Shown: positions 26,847-34,744 of the stretch, piece after piece
Numbering within the stretch: position 1 is the first letter of the stretch
Layout of the letters: every line of letters starts with the position of its first letter
Source: CBDCUW01 sp965222745
GTDB taxonomy: Bacteria; Planctomycetota; Planctomycetia; Pirellulales; Pirellulaceae
Direction: 5' to 3'
Assembly: GCA_965222745.1 (NCBI GenBank)
Contig: CBDCUW010000005.1
Span: 372,001-436,000 of the forward strand
DNA: 64,000 nt
Position numbers and translations under genes: made by a program
The notes under the pieces: generated by a model
Seen by the model: only the letters and a program-made list of their open reading frames with translations
Told to the model about the DNA's origin: nothing
The model's database searches: none

Positions 26847-26865
26847 GCGACTTCGGAGAAGTCGC
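26847..26865. repeat. Intergenic hairpin, family B
   Basis: Perfect palindrome GCGACTTC-GGA-GAAGTCGC, ending 6 bp before the start codon chosen for the sirtuin gene, so it would sit in its leader or ribosome-binding region. Confidence 0.75.
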
Positions 26866-26871
26866 CCACGG

Positions 26872-27702
26872 GTGATAGCTTTGGATGAAATCTCAGATGC
26901 TGTGCGCGCGATTGCTGCTGCCGATGCGATTTTGGTTGGTGCGGGAGCGGGGATGGGGGTTGATTCCGGGTTACCCGACTTTCGCGGGAACGAAGGGTTT
27001 TGGAAGGCCTATCCGCCGCTGAAGAAGCTCGGTTTGTCGTTTTACGAGATGGCCGATCCGATCTGGTTTCAGCGCAAGCCGCGACAGGCTTGGGGTTTCT
27101 ATGGCCACCGCATGAACCTTTACCGAAATACTCGGCCTCATGACGGCTTCACGCTTCTGCAAGAGCTGTCACAACGCTGCCGACTTGGCCAGTTCGTTTT
27201 TACCAGCAACGTCGACGGCCATTTTCATCGCAGTGGATTTGACGCTGACCGGATCGTCGAATGCCACGGGTCGATTCGCCATCTACAATGCAGCGACCCA
27301 TGTTGTGACGAGATTTGGTCGGCGGACGAGATCGACGTGAAGGTCGACGAATCGACGTTTCTGGCCGACGACCCTCTTCCTACCTGTGATCGCTGTGGTG
27401 GTGTCGCCCGCCCCAATATCTTGATGTTCGGAGACGGCCATTGGCTGGCAGCTCGCGCATCGGAGCAACATCAGCGGTATTCGCTTTGGCAAGCCAAGTT
27501 GGAAATGGGAACTCGCCTGGTGGGAATCGAGCTGGGCGCCGGCACCGCCGTGCCGACGGTGAGATACGAAATGGAACGCCAGACGCGTGGCAGAAATAAC
27601 ACGCTGATTCGAATCAATCCCCGCGACAGCGATGTTGCCGACGGTATTTCGATCAAATTGGGCGCTGCCGAAGCAATTCGGGAAATCGTCAAGCGGCTGT
27701 GA
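26872..27702 (+). CDS. Sir2-family NAD-dependent protein deacylase (sirtuin-like)
   Basis: 276 residues with sirtuin landmarks: the NAD loop GAGAGMGVDSGLPDFRG near residue 25, TSNVDGH (usually TQNVDGLH), the catalytic His in VECHGS, a zinc site from CSDPCC and CDRCGG, and RPNILMFGD (usually FGE). It would remove acyl groups from lysines using NAD. It has an extended helical small domain (about 48-80) unlike compact CobB. The start is uncertain: GTG at 26872 gives MIALDEISDAVRAI, and a TTG lies close by. No partner acyltransferase is adjacent. Confidence 0.85.
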   Translation: MIALDEISDAVRAIAAADAILVGAGAGMGVDSGLPDFRGNEGFWKAYPPLKKLGLSFYEMADPIWFQRKPRQAWGFYGHRMNLYRNTRPHDGFTLLQELSQRCRLGQFVFTSNVDGHFHRSGFDADRIVECHGSIRHLQCSDPCCDEIWSADEIDVKVDESTFLADDPLPTCDRCGGVARPNILMFGDGHWLAARASEQHQRYSLWQAKLEMGTRLVGIELGAGTAVPTVRYEMERQTRGRNNTLIRINPRDSDVADGISIKLGAAEAIREIVKRL

Positions 27703-27758
27703 GTGGAGTTGCGCCGGCGAGCTCGTTGCGAGTTCGGAGGGTTGGCCGGCAGTGGTAG

Positions 27759-27860
27759 TTCGTTGCGAGCTCGGAGAGCACGCCGACGGTCGGGTTCGTT
27801 GCGAGCTCGGAGAGCACGCCGACGGTCGGGTTCGTTGCGAGCTCGGAGAGCTCGCCGACA
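27759..27860. repeat. 36-bp tandem repeat, about 2.8 copies
   Basis: Units start at 27759, 27795 and 27831, with the first two identical and the third cut off at ~27860. Each unit contains the palindromic core GCGAGCTCGGAGAGC, related to the family B hairpins, so this looks like a tandem expansion of one of them. It fills the gap between two convergent genes and ends 3 bp before the stop of the second. Confidence 0.85.
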
Positions 27861-27862
27861 TC

Positions 27863-30800
27863 CTAGCTGCCGTAGTTGTTTCGGAAGATCGCGAAGTCGA
27901 ACAGGTTGATTTGATCGTCACCAGTCGCATCAAACCAGTCGACATACAGCGAATCGCCGCTGGATTTGTTGTAGGTGTTTCGGAAGGCGGAAAAATCGAA
28001 CAAGTCGACCACCCGATTGCCGTTGTCGTCACCGTACTTGCGGAAAAAGTTGTCTGCTTCCTGGTCACCAAAGACATAGTTGCCCGCCATCGGCGCTCCG
28101 TTGGTTCGAGAGATGACCTGGGCACCGTCGATATCCAATTCGTAGTTACCGTCGTCGAGTGATTCTCCGGAAGAGAGGCCGATCGTCACAGTGGTCACCG
28201 ATCCGTTGTCCACAGAAGTAACGACCAAGTCGGTGACGGGAATGTTTGCCGGTTGGCTTTGCGTTCCTTTGTTGGTCAACTGGAAAGCGGATGCCGGCAC
28301 GTCGATCAGGCGATCAAAAGTGACGTGGATTTCATTCACCGCTGATCGCTGGTCCGAGCCGTCGTTGATGGTAACGCCAGCGACAACCGGCTGATCGTCA
28401 TCCAACAGCGTGATGGTGCGCGGCCCACCGGTGATCAGGCCGCTGGAGGAGGCGGTGACCACCAGCTCGAAGGTTTCATTTTCCTCGACCGCCAAGTCGC
28501 CCGTGATCGGAATCGAGACCGTTTCGACACCATCGCCGGCACCGAAAACGACTGTACCACTGGGAAACGAACTGCCATCGACGTCATTGATGTCGATGGG
28601 ATGACTTCCGCTGGGAACGATCTGCCAGTCGGCTGTCGCCGGAACTTGCCGCTGGCCGGTGCGGACGATGTTCAGCTGCAGCGACGACGTGCCGCTATCG
28701 CCCTCTTGAATCACCGCGGAAGTGACTTCGGTGCGGGCGGGAAGATTCACTGCGACAGTGGTCCACTGTTCGTGGTTGTTCGGTTTCATCGCCTGGAGAA
28801 AATCCCAGTTTTGTCCGTCGACACTGTATTCAAGCCAGATGTCTTTGCCGTTTTCGGCGTTGTCGGCACCATTGCCATTGCTCCCGGTTCCGTTGCCGAT
28901 GATCAGGTCAAAGGTCAGCGTCGCACCGGCAACTGGATAGGTGCTGGTCGTTGTGGCGATTCGGTCTCCCGTTCCCTGCATCAACAGTTCTTGCCCGTTG
29001 CTTCCCGGAAAGATCGTATCGTTGGTGTTGACGGTACCGTTTTGAACCAACGACCATTGAGTGCCGTCGATGTCCGGATCAAAATCATCCACGAGGCTGG
29101 AACTTGACAACGAGACGTTGTCGATCGCCCACAAGTCTTTGTCGCCGCCGCCGTGTCGAATTTGACGCCATCGGAATTGCACTTCGTCAATGACGGTGAC
29201 GGGCGATTCGTCTTCCAGGATGATACCTCGCTGATGGGGAGTGGCGGGATCGATCACCGCTGCGTTGGTTCCGCTGACGCCGGTCACCTCCACTCGAAAA
29301 CTCTCGTTCACTTCAAAGTCGACGTCGCCATTGGCAACGATTTCGATATCGATCTCCGATTCGCCCGGATCAAAAACGACCTGGCCGCCGGGACGCACAC
29401 CGCCGGCAAAATCGTCGTCGGAGGTGGGGTTGGAAAAACCGGAGTAGTCGACTTGCCAATTCGCGGTTGTCGTCCCCGACAGGTCACCTCGGCGGAACAA
29501 GGTAAAAGTAAACGACGCTCCGCCTCCCGGTCCGCCTTCATACTGAGTCGACTCGGCGGTATTGAGCGACTTGACTCCGACCGACGATTCATCGGCCAAA
29601 ATGGTTCCGTTGGCCGTGGACTGCGAAATCGTCCATCCGGCTGGTGGATCACTGATGATCACTCGGAAGTGTTCGTCCCGTTCGTAGTCCGCGTCACCAG
29701 AAACCTCGACGGTCACCGTGGCAGAGGTCTGTCCGGCTGGAATCGTGACGATCCCGCTGGGCAAGCTTCCACCAACGAAATCGTCTCCATCGACAGTGAA
29801 TGGATAAACGTTGTTGTCTCGCGCCGAAATCGCGGTCGCCACGGTGTAGGCCAGTTGCAGTTCCGGGCCATTGTCGCCGCTGCGGGAGACATCGAACGTC
29901 AGTGTTGTCGTCCCGGAATCACCTTCCGGTTTTTCACCCTCGATCGGTTGGATGGCGATCCAATCGGTCGCGGCAGCGGCGCGGGTACCGGTGATCCAAT
30001 ACTGACCGAGACTGGCGTAGTCGGAATAGCCGGTGGGACTCGCAACAGCCCAGGGAATTTGGGTTTCCGGACCGGTATAGTCGGCCTCGCCCGGATCGAA
30101 GACTCGGTCGAGCGTTGGATTGTAGAAACCGTGCGTGCCGACTCCATCGACTTTCAGAAAGTACTCGCCCTCGGCGAGTGGAACATCGACAAAAGAGGCT
30201 GCCACTGCGCCGGAGAGATTCGATTCGGCGATCAGCGTACCGGTTGAATCGTAGAGCCCAGCCCAGATATCCAGGTTGCGATGAGTCGATTTGGGTCTGA
30301 TGTCGAAAGAAACGTTCCCACCGGACGTTTGAAAGGAAAACAGGTCCACGTCGTTGTTCTGTTCGATGATCCCAAAACCGCTCAGGTTGGTCGTGGAATC
30401 GATTTCCAGCGGAGTGGCCACGGCAAAGGTATTGCCATGGTCATCGGCGCGATACGAAAAACCGTTGAGCGTGGAAATGCGGCCCAGGTCATCTTGTTGG
30501 TTGTTGGCGTTGTAGTAGTCGCCATTGGACCAGGTTTTCAGGCTCCTACCGCCGGGACCTCCCATGATCGGCCCCCAGGAGGTGCTGCCGCCGCCGTGGC
30601 CGCCGTAGTAGGTCGTTCCTCCACTTTTGCCGTCGTGTCCCAGCCGAAGTGCATGTCCCACTTCGTGACTCTGCGTGTTGCCTCCCGCGCTGATTCCTTT
30701 GTTGAAAGAATAAGCCGGCAGGTCTTTGGATGACGTGAACGAACCGATGTAGGCAACGCCGCCGCAACCGCCGCAGACTCCGTTTCGATTGCTGGTGTGA

Positions 30801-31360
30801 AGCGAGCGAATGCCCCACTGTGTATCACCGCTTCCTGATTTGCGCAGCGCTTCGATGCCGGGGTCTTCGGTGGTGACGTTGACGTCAAACGGCGCAAAGT
30901 CCTCCGCCACCAGTTTCCAGATCTCACGAATCTGATTCAGTTCGCTGTTGTTGAAGGTGGAGGAATCGCCGTCGCGATTGTAGGCGATGTCGATCAGCGG
31001 GGAGATCCCGGTACTGTTGTTCCAGCCCGTTCCCACGGTGATGCCGCCGTCAAAGTCCAAGTAGATCGTGTAGTTCGAGCCGGGATTGCTATGCAAGCGG
31101 AACGTATCGTCGTTGGTCAGCGGCCCTTCCAGCAACTCGCTCTCTTCGACCGGTTCGTCATGCACCGGGAATTCTTCTTCATCGTCGTCGTGCGCGTCGG
31201 AATCGCTCAGCAGCGGAGCGATGACCAGCGCCGCGGTTTCCTCGGAAAAGTCTGGCAAGACTTCTGGCCCTGGACTGAACCGGGCGGCCAGTAAGATTCG
31301 TTTTTCGAGCATTTCGGCGCGAAGTCGTCGGCGAGCCGACTGTGACGCGGATCGGTACAT
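27863..31360 (-). CDS. Large secreted metalloprotease-like protein with Calx-beta and dockerin domains
   Basis: 1165 residues. The N-terminus has the planctomycete LExRxLLAA-type export motif (RAEMLEKRILLAA). A catalytic-like domain (about 90-310) carries HEVGHALRLGHD at 232-243, a metzincin-type HExxHxxxxxHD in which the usual Gly at position 8 is Arg239. Next come a pre-peptidase C-terminal-like domain (DVDLFSFQTSGGNVSF), at least three Calx-beta domains (EGDSGTTTLTF, YEGGPGGGASFTF, EGDSGTSSLQL, each ending in a DDE/DDD strand), and a C-terminal dockerin type I with two Asp-rich repeats (DDNGNRVVDLFDFSAFRN and DATGDDQINLFDFAIFRN). It should be surface-bound or extracellular and Ca-dependent. 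Substrate unknown; activity not assured. Confidence 0.88.
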   Translation of the reverse strand: MYRSASQSARRRLRAEMLEKRILLAARFSPGPEVLPDFSEETAALVIAPLLSDSDAHDDDEEEFPVHDEPVEESELLEGPLTNDDTFRLHSNPGSNYTIYLDFDGGITVGTGWNNSTGISPLIDIAYNRDGDSSTFNNSELNQIREIWKLVAEDFAPFDVNVTTEDPGIEALRKSGSGDTQWGIRSLHTSNRNGVCGGCGGVAYIGSFTSSKDLPAYSFNKGISAGGNTQSHEVGHALRLGHDGKSGGTTYYGGHGGGSTSWGPIMGGPGGRSLKTWSNGDYYNANNQQDDLGRISTLNGFSYRADDHGNTFAVATPLEIDSTTNLSGFGIIEQNNDVDLFSFQTSGGNVSFDIRPKSTHRNLDIWAGLYDSTGTLIAESNLSGAVAASFVDVPLAEGEYFLKVDGVGTHGFYNPTLDRVFDPGEADYTGPETQIPWAVASPTGYSDYASLGQYWITGTRAAAATDWIAIQPIEGEKPEGDSGTTTLTFDVSRSGDNGPELQLAYTVATAISARDNNVYPFTVDGDDFVGGSLPSGIVTIPAGQTSATVTVEVSGDADYERDEHFRVIISDPPAGWTISQSTANGTILADESSVGVKSLNTAESTQYEGGPGGGASFTFTLFRRGDLSGTTTANWQVDYSGFSNPTSDDDFAGGVRPGGQVVFDPGESEIDIEIVANGDVDFEVNESFRVEVTGVSGTNAAVIDPATPHQRGIILEDESPVTVIDEVQFRWRQIRHGGGDKDLWAIDNVSLSSSSLVDDFDPDIDGTQWSLVQNGTVNTNDTIFPGSNGQELLMQGTGDRIATTTSTYPVAGATLTFDLIIGNGTGSNGNGADNAENGKDIWLEYSVDGQNWDFLQAMKPNNHEQWTTVAVNLPARTEVTSAVIQEGDSGTSSLQLNIVRTGQRQVPATADWQIVPSGSHPIDINDVDGSSFPSGTVVFGAGDGVETVSIPITGDLAVEENETFELVVTASSSGLITGGPRTITLLDDDQPVVAGVTINDGSDQRSAVNEIHVTFDRLIDVPASAFQLTNKGTQSQPANIPVTDLVVTSVDNGSVTTVTIGLSSGESLDDGNYELDIDGAQVISRTNGAPMAGNYVFGDQEADNFFRKYGDDNGNRVVDLFDFSAFRNTYNKSSGDSLYVDWFDATGDDQINLFDFAIFRNNYGS

Positions 31361-31433
31361 CAGCAGATCAGTTGAGAGGGATAAATCGAGAGACGAGGCT
31401 GCCTAAGAACGGCACGATTATATCCAAGTCAAA

Positions 31434-31844
31434 TCAATGATGCGGATTGGCTGGCAGAGATCGCCAGCGGGGTGGCACAAGAAAGAGCGTCAACAGGACC
31501 AGCACGCCAAAGACCGTGTAGCAGACCGTGAATACCCACGGCTGAGCCTGAAAGAACAGTGCATCGTGGACCCAGCTGGCGATGAAGTCACCTTGGTAGG
31601 TCTCTTCCCCGGCTCGCAGCCGCAACTGCTTTTCCCAAGTCGTCAGGGGACAGGTGATTCCCAACCAAGCCTCCAGCACCACCACCAAAATCATGGCCAA
31701 ATGGATGCCTCGGAACCAGCGGTTGCGAACCCATTTCCATTTCAGCGCCCCGCCGATCAGCGTGATCAGTAAACCGAGGATCACGAACATCACGTAGGCG
31801 AAATGTGCCACAACCGTCAGGTCAGCGAGAACTCGGTAGAACAT
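31434..31844 (-). CDS. DUF2784-family membrane protein
   Basis: 136 residues with four predicted membrane helices. It starts MFYRVLADLTVVAHFAYVMFVILG and contains the family-typical NRWFRGIHLAMI, a conserved acidic/cysteine segment (EAWLGITCPLTTWE) and the C-terminal helix VCYTVFGVLVLLTLFLVPP. Function unknown in the family. The ATG at 31842-31844 fits the first helix. Confidence 0.88.
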   Translation of the reverse strand: MFYRVLADLTVVAHFAYVMFVILGLLITLIGGALKWKWVRNRWFRGIHLAMILVVVLEAWLGITCPLTTWEKQLRLRAGEETYQGDFIASWVHDALFFQAQPWVFTVCYTVFGVLVLLTLFLVPPRWRSLPANPHH

Positions 31845-31880
31845 GTCCCGGGCCTGTCGAAAGGTGGGAAAAAATAGACC

Positions 31881-31935
31881 GTCGGCGACTTCTCCGAAGT
31901 CGATTCGCGTAGCCAGGCGCGGAGAACTGGCCGAC
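31881..31935. repeat. Intergenic hairpin module, family B
   Basis: Contains GCGACTTC-TCC-GAAGTCG followed by the arms GCCAGG and GGAGAACTGGCC, i.e. the two-hairpin form of family B in reverse order, between two minus-strand genes. Confidence 0.7.
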
Positions 31936-31982
31936 TGTCGATAAGTAAGACGCTTCAGGGCAACCGATGGTTTGCCAAAAGA

Positions 31983-32579
31983 TCAGCAGTTGCGATATTT
32001 GTCGTGCAACCCTTGGCCGGCGATGATCATCGGGATGATTTTTTCCAGCCGCTTGACCTTGGTTTCTTCGCGCTTGGCGTCACGAATGTAATCGGCATAC
32101 TCGCGCTGTTTGCCCTTGGTCAGGGTCTTGAATTTGGCGGCGGCGGTCTTGTTTTGGGCCAGCGCCGATTTCAGCTGCGGGGGAACCTGGAACGGTTGGT
32201 TTCGGGTCGCCTTGATTTCCACGCCCTGTCTTTGCAGCTCGATCGCTTCCTTGACGTATTCCTTGATCGTGCGGCTTTTGATCGCCTTTTTGTTTTCAAA
32301 TCTCCATTGCCGCATCGCCTTGGTCCTTCCTTCCTGAGCGTTGATCAGCACCTGCTGAGGATCAGACAAGAGCGCACCTTGATAAAACCAGAGCCCAAAA
32401 TACGACTTGAACGCGCCGAGCCCGACCAGGTTCTTTCCGCCGAGCGTATAGCAGGGGGCGCCCCACTTCACTTCCTCGGTCAATTCGGTGGAGAGCAGAA
32501 TATTACGAAGCAAAATCAATTCGTCCCGCCACTGATCCGCATCCTCAATGAACGCATCCACCGACTTGTAACGTTTCAT
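31983..32579 (-). CDS. YdeI/OmpD-associated-family protein with DUF1801 domain
   Basis: 198 residues from the ATG at 32579 (MKRYKSVDAFIEDADQWRDEL). The N-terminal ~120 residues are a DUF1801 domain (EEVKWGAPCYTLGGKNLVGLGAFKSYFGLWFYQGALL). The C-terminal part (VPPQLKSALAQNKTAAAKFKTL...YADYIRDAKREETKVKRLEKII) is the YdeI/OmpD-associated helical domain that YdeI uses in resistance to some antimicrobial peptides. The molecular role of the two-domain form is unknown. Another ATG 6 codons upstream is possible. Confidence 0.88.
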   Translation of the reverse strand: MKRYKSVDAFIEDADQWRDELILLRNILLSTELTEEVKWGAPCYTLGGKNLVGLGAFKSYFGLWFYQGALLSDPQQVLINAQEGRTKAMRQWRFENKKAIKSRTIKEYVKEAIELQRQGVEIKATRNQPFQVPPQLKSALAQNKTAAAKFKTLTKGKQREYADYIRDAKREETKVKRLEKIIPMIIAGQGLHDKYRNC

Positions 32580-32597
32580 CGATTTTCCCTTTCTCAT

Positions 32598-32700
32598 GTA
32601 GGCCGACTTGTCCCAAGTCGGCGAACCTGGTGTCGGCCAGTTCTCCGCTGCTGGCTGCGCATGCGACTTCGGAGAAGTCGCCGACGATTAGTCGGCCTAC
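32598..32700. repeat. Intergenic hairpin module, family B (three hairpins)
   Basis: The fullest copy: GCCGACTTG-tcc-CAAGTCGGC, then GGCCAGTTCTCC...GCTGGC, then GCGACTTC-GGA-GAAGTCGC (32663-32681), closed by GTCGGCCTAC which mirrors the opening GTAGGCCGAC. The last bases supply the TAG stop codon of aroB (32697-32699 on the minus strand). Confidence 0.8.
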
Positions 32701-33815
32701 GAGGTGATTGCTTTTTCGACGGCGGTCTGTTCGACGTCGGCGATCAATTGGACGTTGCCGATTTCGGTCGGCAGGACGAACCGCAGTTTACCATGAGCTA
32801 CTTTCTTGTCCCGCATCATCACCGGCAACATCGCCTCGGGGTCGGCCGCATCGAAACGGATCGGCAATTGGCAAGCTTCGATCAACCTGGTCTGTCGGTC
32901 CAGCAGCGGAGGATCGCACAATCCCAAGTCGATCGCCAATCTGGCCGCCATCTGCATGCCGATGGTGACCGCTTCACCGTGCAAAAAGGTACCGTACCCA
33001 GTGGTTGCCTCGATCGCGTGTGCAAAAGTGTGACCGTAGTTCAAAATCACTCGACGGCCACTCGTTTCGCGTTCGTCGGCGCCAACCACTCGAGCCTTGC
33101 ACTGGCAGCTTTGCATGATCGCGTGCCGCAACGCACGCTCGTCGCGGTCGACCAAAGCGGCCGAGTTGCTTTCCAGCCACTGAAAAAACTCGGCATCATC
33201 GATGACCCCATACTTGATCACCTCGGCCAGTCCGCTGAGGTAGCTGCGCTGAGGCAGCGTCGACAGCACCTCGATTCCGATCAACACGGCCGCCGGCTGC
33301 CAGAAGGCGCCGACCATGTTTTTGGCGGTGGGCAAGTTGATGCCAGTTTTTCCCCCGACACTGCTGTCGACCATGGCAAGCAGCGTTGTTGGGACTTGAA
33401 CAAATCGAATCCCACGTGCAAACGACGCGGCGACGAAACCGGCCAGATCACCAACCACACCGCCACCGACTGCGAAGACGACGCTGCGGCGATCGCCTCC
33501 TTCGTCAAGCACCCACTGCAGCAATCGCTCCAACTCCGCGAACGACTTGCTCTGTTCGCCTGAGGGGACGCCGATCATGCTGATCCGAAGTGGCCGATCG
33601 CCCGCCATCTCCCCCAGGGAATCGCTTAGCGCCGTCGCCCATTTCTCTTGGACTGAATCGTCTGCGATCACCAGCGCATGCGACAAATCGTTCAGGCTGC
33701 GGCCCAAGACAGAAATGGTTTGGCTTAACGCGGCTGCGATCTCAATGGGGTAACTGCGATCGGCAATCGGTACATTGACCGTGTCGGTGCCAGACCCTTG
33801 TGGCGGTGGTACCAT
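32697..33815 (-). CDS. aroB: 3-dehydroquinate synthase
   Basis: Second step of the shikimate pathway: DAHP to 3-dehydroquinate, using NAD and a metal ion (EC 4.2.3.4). 372 residues. Signatures in order are SGEQSKSF, VFAVGGGVVGDLAGFVAASFARGI, VPTTLLAMVDSSVGGKTGIN, SGLAEVIKYG, LNYGHTFAHAIE and the metal-ligand HGEAVTIGM. The ATG at 33813-33815 is used; the N-terminus may be ~12 residues shorter. Its stop codon lies inside a family B hairpin module, suggesting the repeat has replaced the original gene end. It is divergent from a small membrane protein gene. Confidence 0.97.
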   Translation of the reverse strand: MVPPPQGSGTDTVNVPIADRSYPIEIAAALSQTISVLGRSLNDLSHALVIADDSVQEKWATALSDSLGEMAGDRPLRISMIGVPSGEQSKSFAELERLLQWVLDEGGDRRSVVFAVGGGVVGDLAGFVAASFARGIRFVQVPTTLLAMVDSSVGGKTGINLPTAKNMVGAFWQPAAVLIGIEVLSTLPQRSYLSGLAEVIKYGVIDDAEFFQWLESNSAALVDRDERALRHAIMQSCQCKARVVGADERETSGRRVILNYGHTFAHAIEATTGYGTFLHGEAVTIGMQMAARLAIDLGLCDPPLLDRQTRLIEACQLPIRFDAADPEAMLPVMMRDKKVAHGKLRFVLPTEIGNVQLIADVEQTAVEKAITS

Positions 33816-33868
33816 GCTTTTGGCTCACGAAGACTTGTTTTGCACGCTTACTGCCGACAACTTAATCC

Positions 33869-34483
33869 ATGACCGATACCTCGATCGATCCCACCGGCGC
33901 TCAGGAGCCGCATCCGGACAAATACAACGATCCGAGGGCCAAGATCACTCGTCGGGGAACTCTGATTGGAATGGGCGTCGTCCTGTTTGGCGTCGTCGGC
34001 GCCGCGGCAAGCATTTACGGTCGCCGCACGCGGTTGGGCGAAACAACTCGATTTTGGGGCCCGGAAACGATCCTGGCGCTGCAGTTGGCCGAGCGGATTG
34101 AGATGTTGCCTCGACGCGGGAGCGAGTTTGAGGCGGTCGAGCTGTCCAGGATGCCCGGCCTGGGACACCTCCGCCGGATGCTGTTGGACGAACGGAGTTT
34201 TGATTGGCAGACCGAAACGGAGAAATCGGTGCTGTCGCAGTCCTCCGAAAATCAGCCGGAATTCTGCCTGATGCTGAGGCTGACCGATCCGACCGCCCAT
34301 CGCTTTGAGACCGTGGAAATCGACATCGACCTAGCATCGGGCTGGGTGGGGCCAAGCGACGCGGAAAAATGTATTCAGGTGGTGGCGCGTAAGCGGACCG
34401 GACTGCAACATTTCCTGAAAACGATCATGGACAAGGAACAAAACCGTTACGATATGCGGCAGCAGCAATCGCCCGGCGATTGA
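33869..34483 (+). CDS. Hypothetical single-pass membrane protein
   Basis: 204 residues. A hydrophilic ~28-residue N-terminus ending in basic residues (KITRRG) is followed by one membrane helix (about 30-50, GTLIGMGVVLFGVVGAAASIYG) and a soluble ~150-residue domain with acidic beta-strand-like segments (EFCLMLRL, HRFETVEIDIDL). The RRG before the helix is Tat-like but lacks the full motif. No family recognised. It is divergent from aroB, with a 53-bp gap. Confidence 0.65.
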   Translation: MTDTSIDPTGAQEPHPDKYNDPRAKITRRGTLIGMGVVLFGVVGAAASIYGRRTRLGETTRFWGPETILALQLAERIEMLPRRGSEFEAVELSRMPGLGHLRRMLLDERSFDWQTETEKSVLSQSSENQPEFCLMLRLTDPTAHRFETVEIDIDLASGWVGPSDAEKCIQVVARKRTGLQHFLKTIMDKEQNRYDMRQQQSPGD

Positions 34484-34561
34484 AATCGCACGATCGTTAC
34501 TACCCCCCCAGCCGATGATTCATGGGTACTTTTCCCGGTTTCCGACGTTTGATGGTCTAAC

Positions 34562-34623
34562 GGTCGGCCAGTTCTCCGCTCCCGGCAACGTGAGCGTTGC
34601 GATTTCGGAGAAATCGCCGACGA
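34562..34623. repeat. Intergenic hairpin module, family B
   Basis: Contains GGCCAGTTCTCC and, at 34599-34617, the perfect hairpin GCGATTTC-GGA-GAAATCGC, the T-A variant of the family. It lies in the 261-bp leader region of the next gene. Confidence 0.75.
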
Positions 34624-34744
34624 CACTTCCGCGAATGAAGCTGCCGAAAACGCGAGAATTGACGTATAATAAGTCGTTACCAACCTCCCTCCCCCTCCTT
34701 CTACCTTTTCTGCCGTCGCGATATCCGCGTGAGAGAGACTTTTC

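Noticed and set aside
27759..27860. Possible CRISPR array (36-bp repeats)
   Set aside because: Units are directly adjacent with no spacers, there are fewer than three full units, and no cas genes are nearby.
32004..33563. Very long open frames antisense to real genes (for example 519 codons here; also 5216-6121, 10867-12402, 42165-43328, 53326-54528, 56120-57382, 61338-62891)
   Set aside because: They lie opposite confidently identified genes (here aroB and the YdeI-like gene), have His/Gln/Arg-rich composition typical of reverse reading, and contain no motif. GC bias explains the missing stops.
34664..34669. TATAAT box upstream of the barrel-protein gene
   Set aside because: A perfect -10 hexamer 76 bp before the start, but the TTGACG beside it is directly adjacent instead of ~17 bp away and no -35 is seen at the right distance. 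Too weak to list as a promoter.
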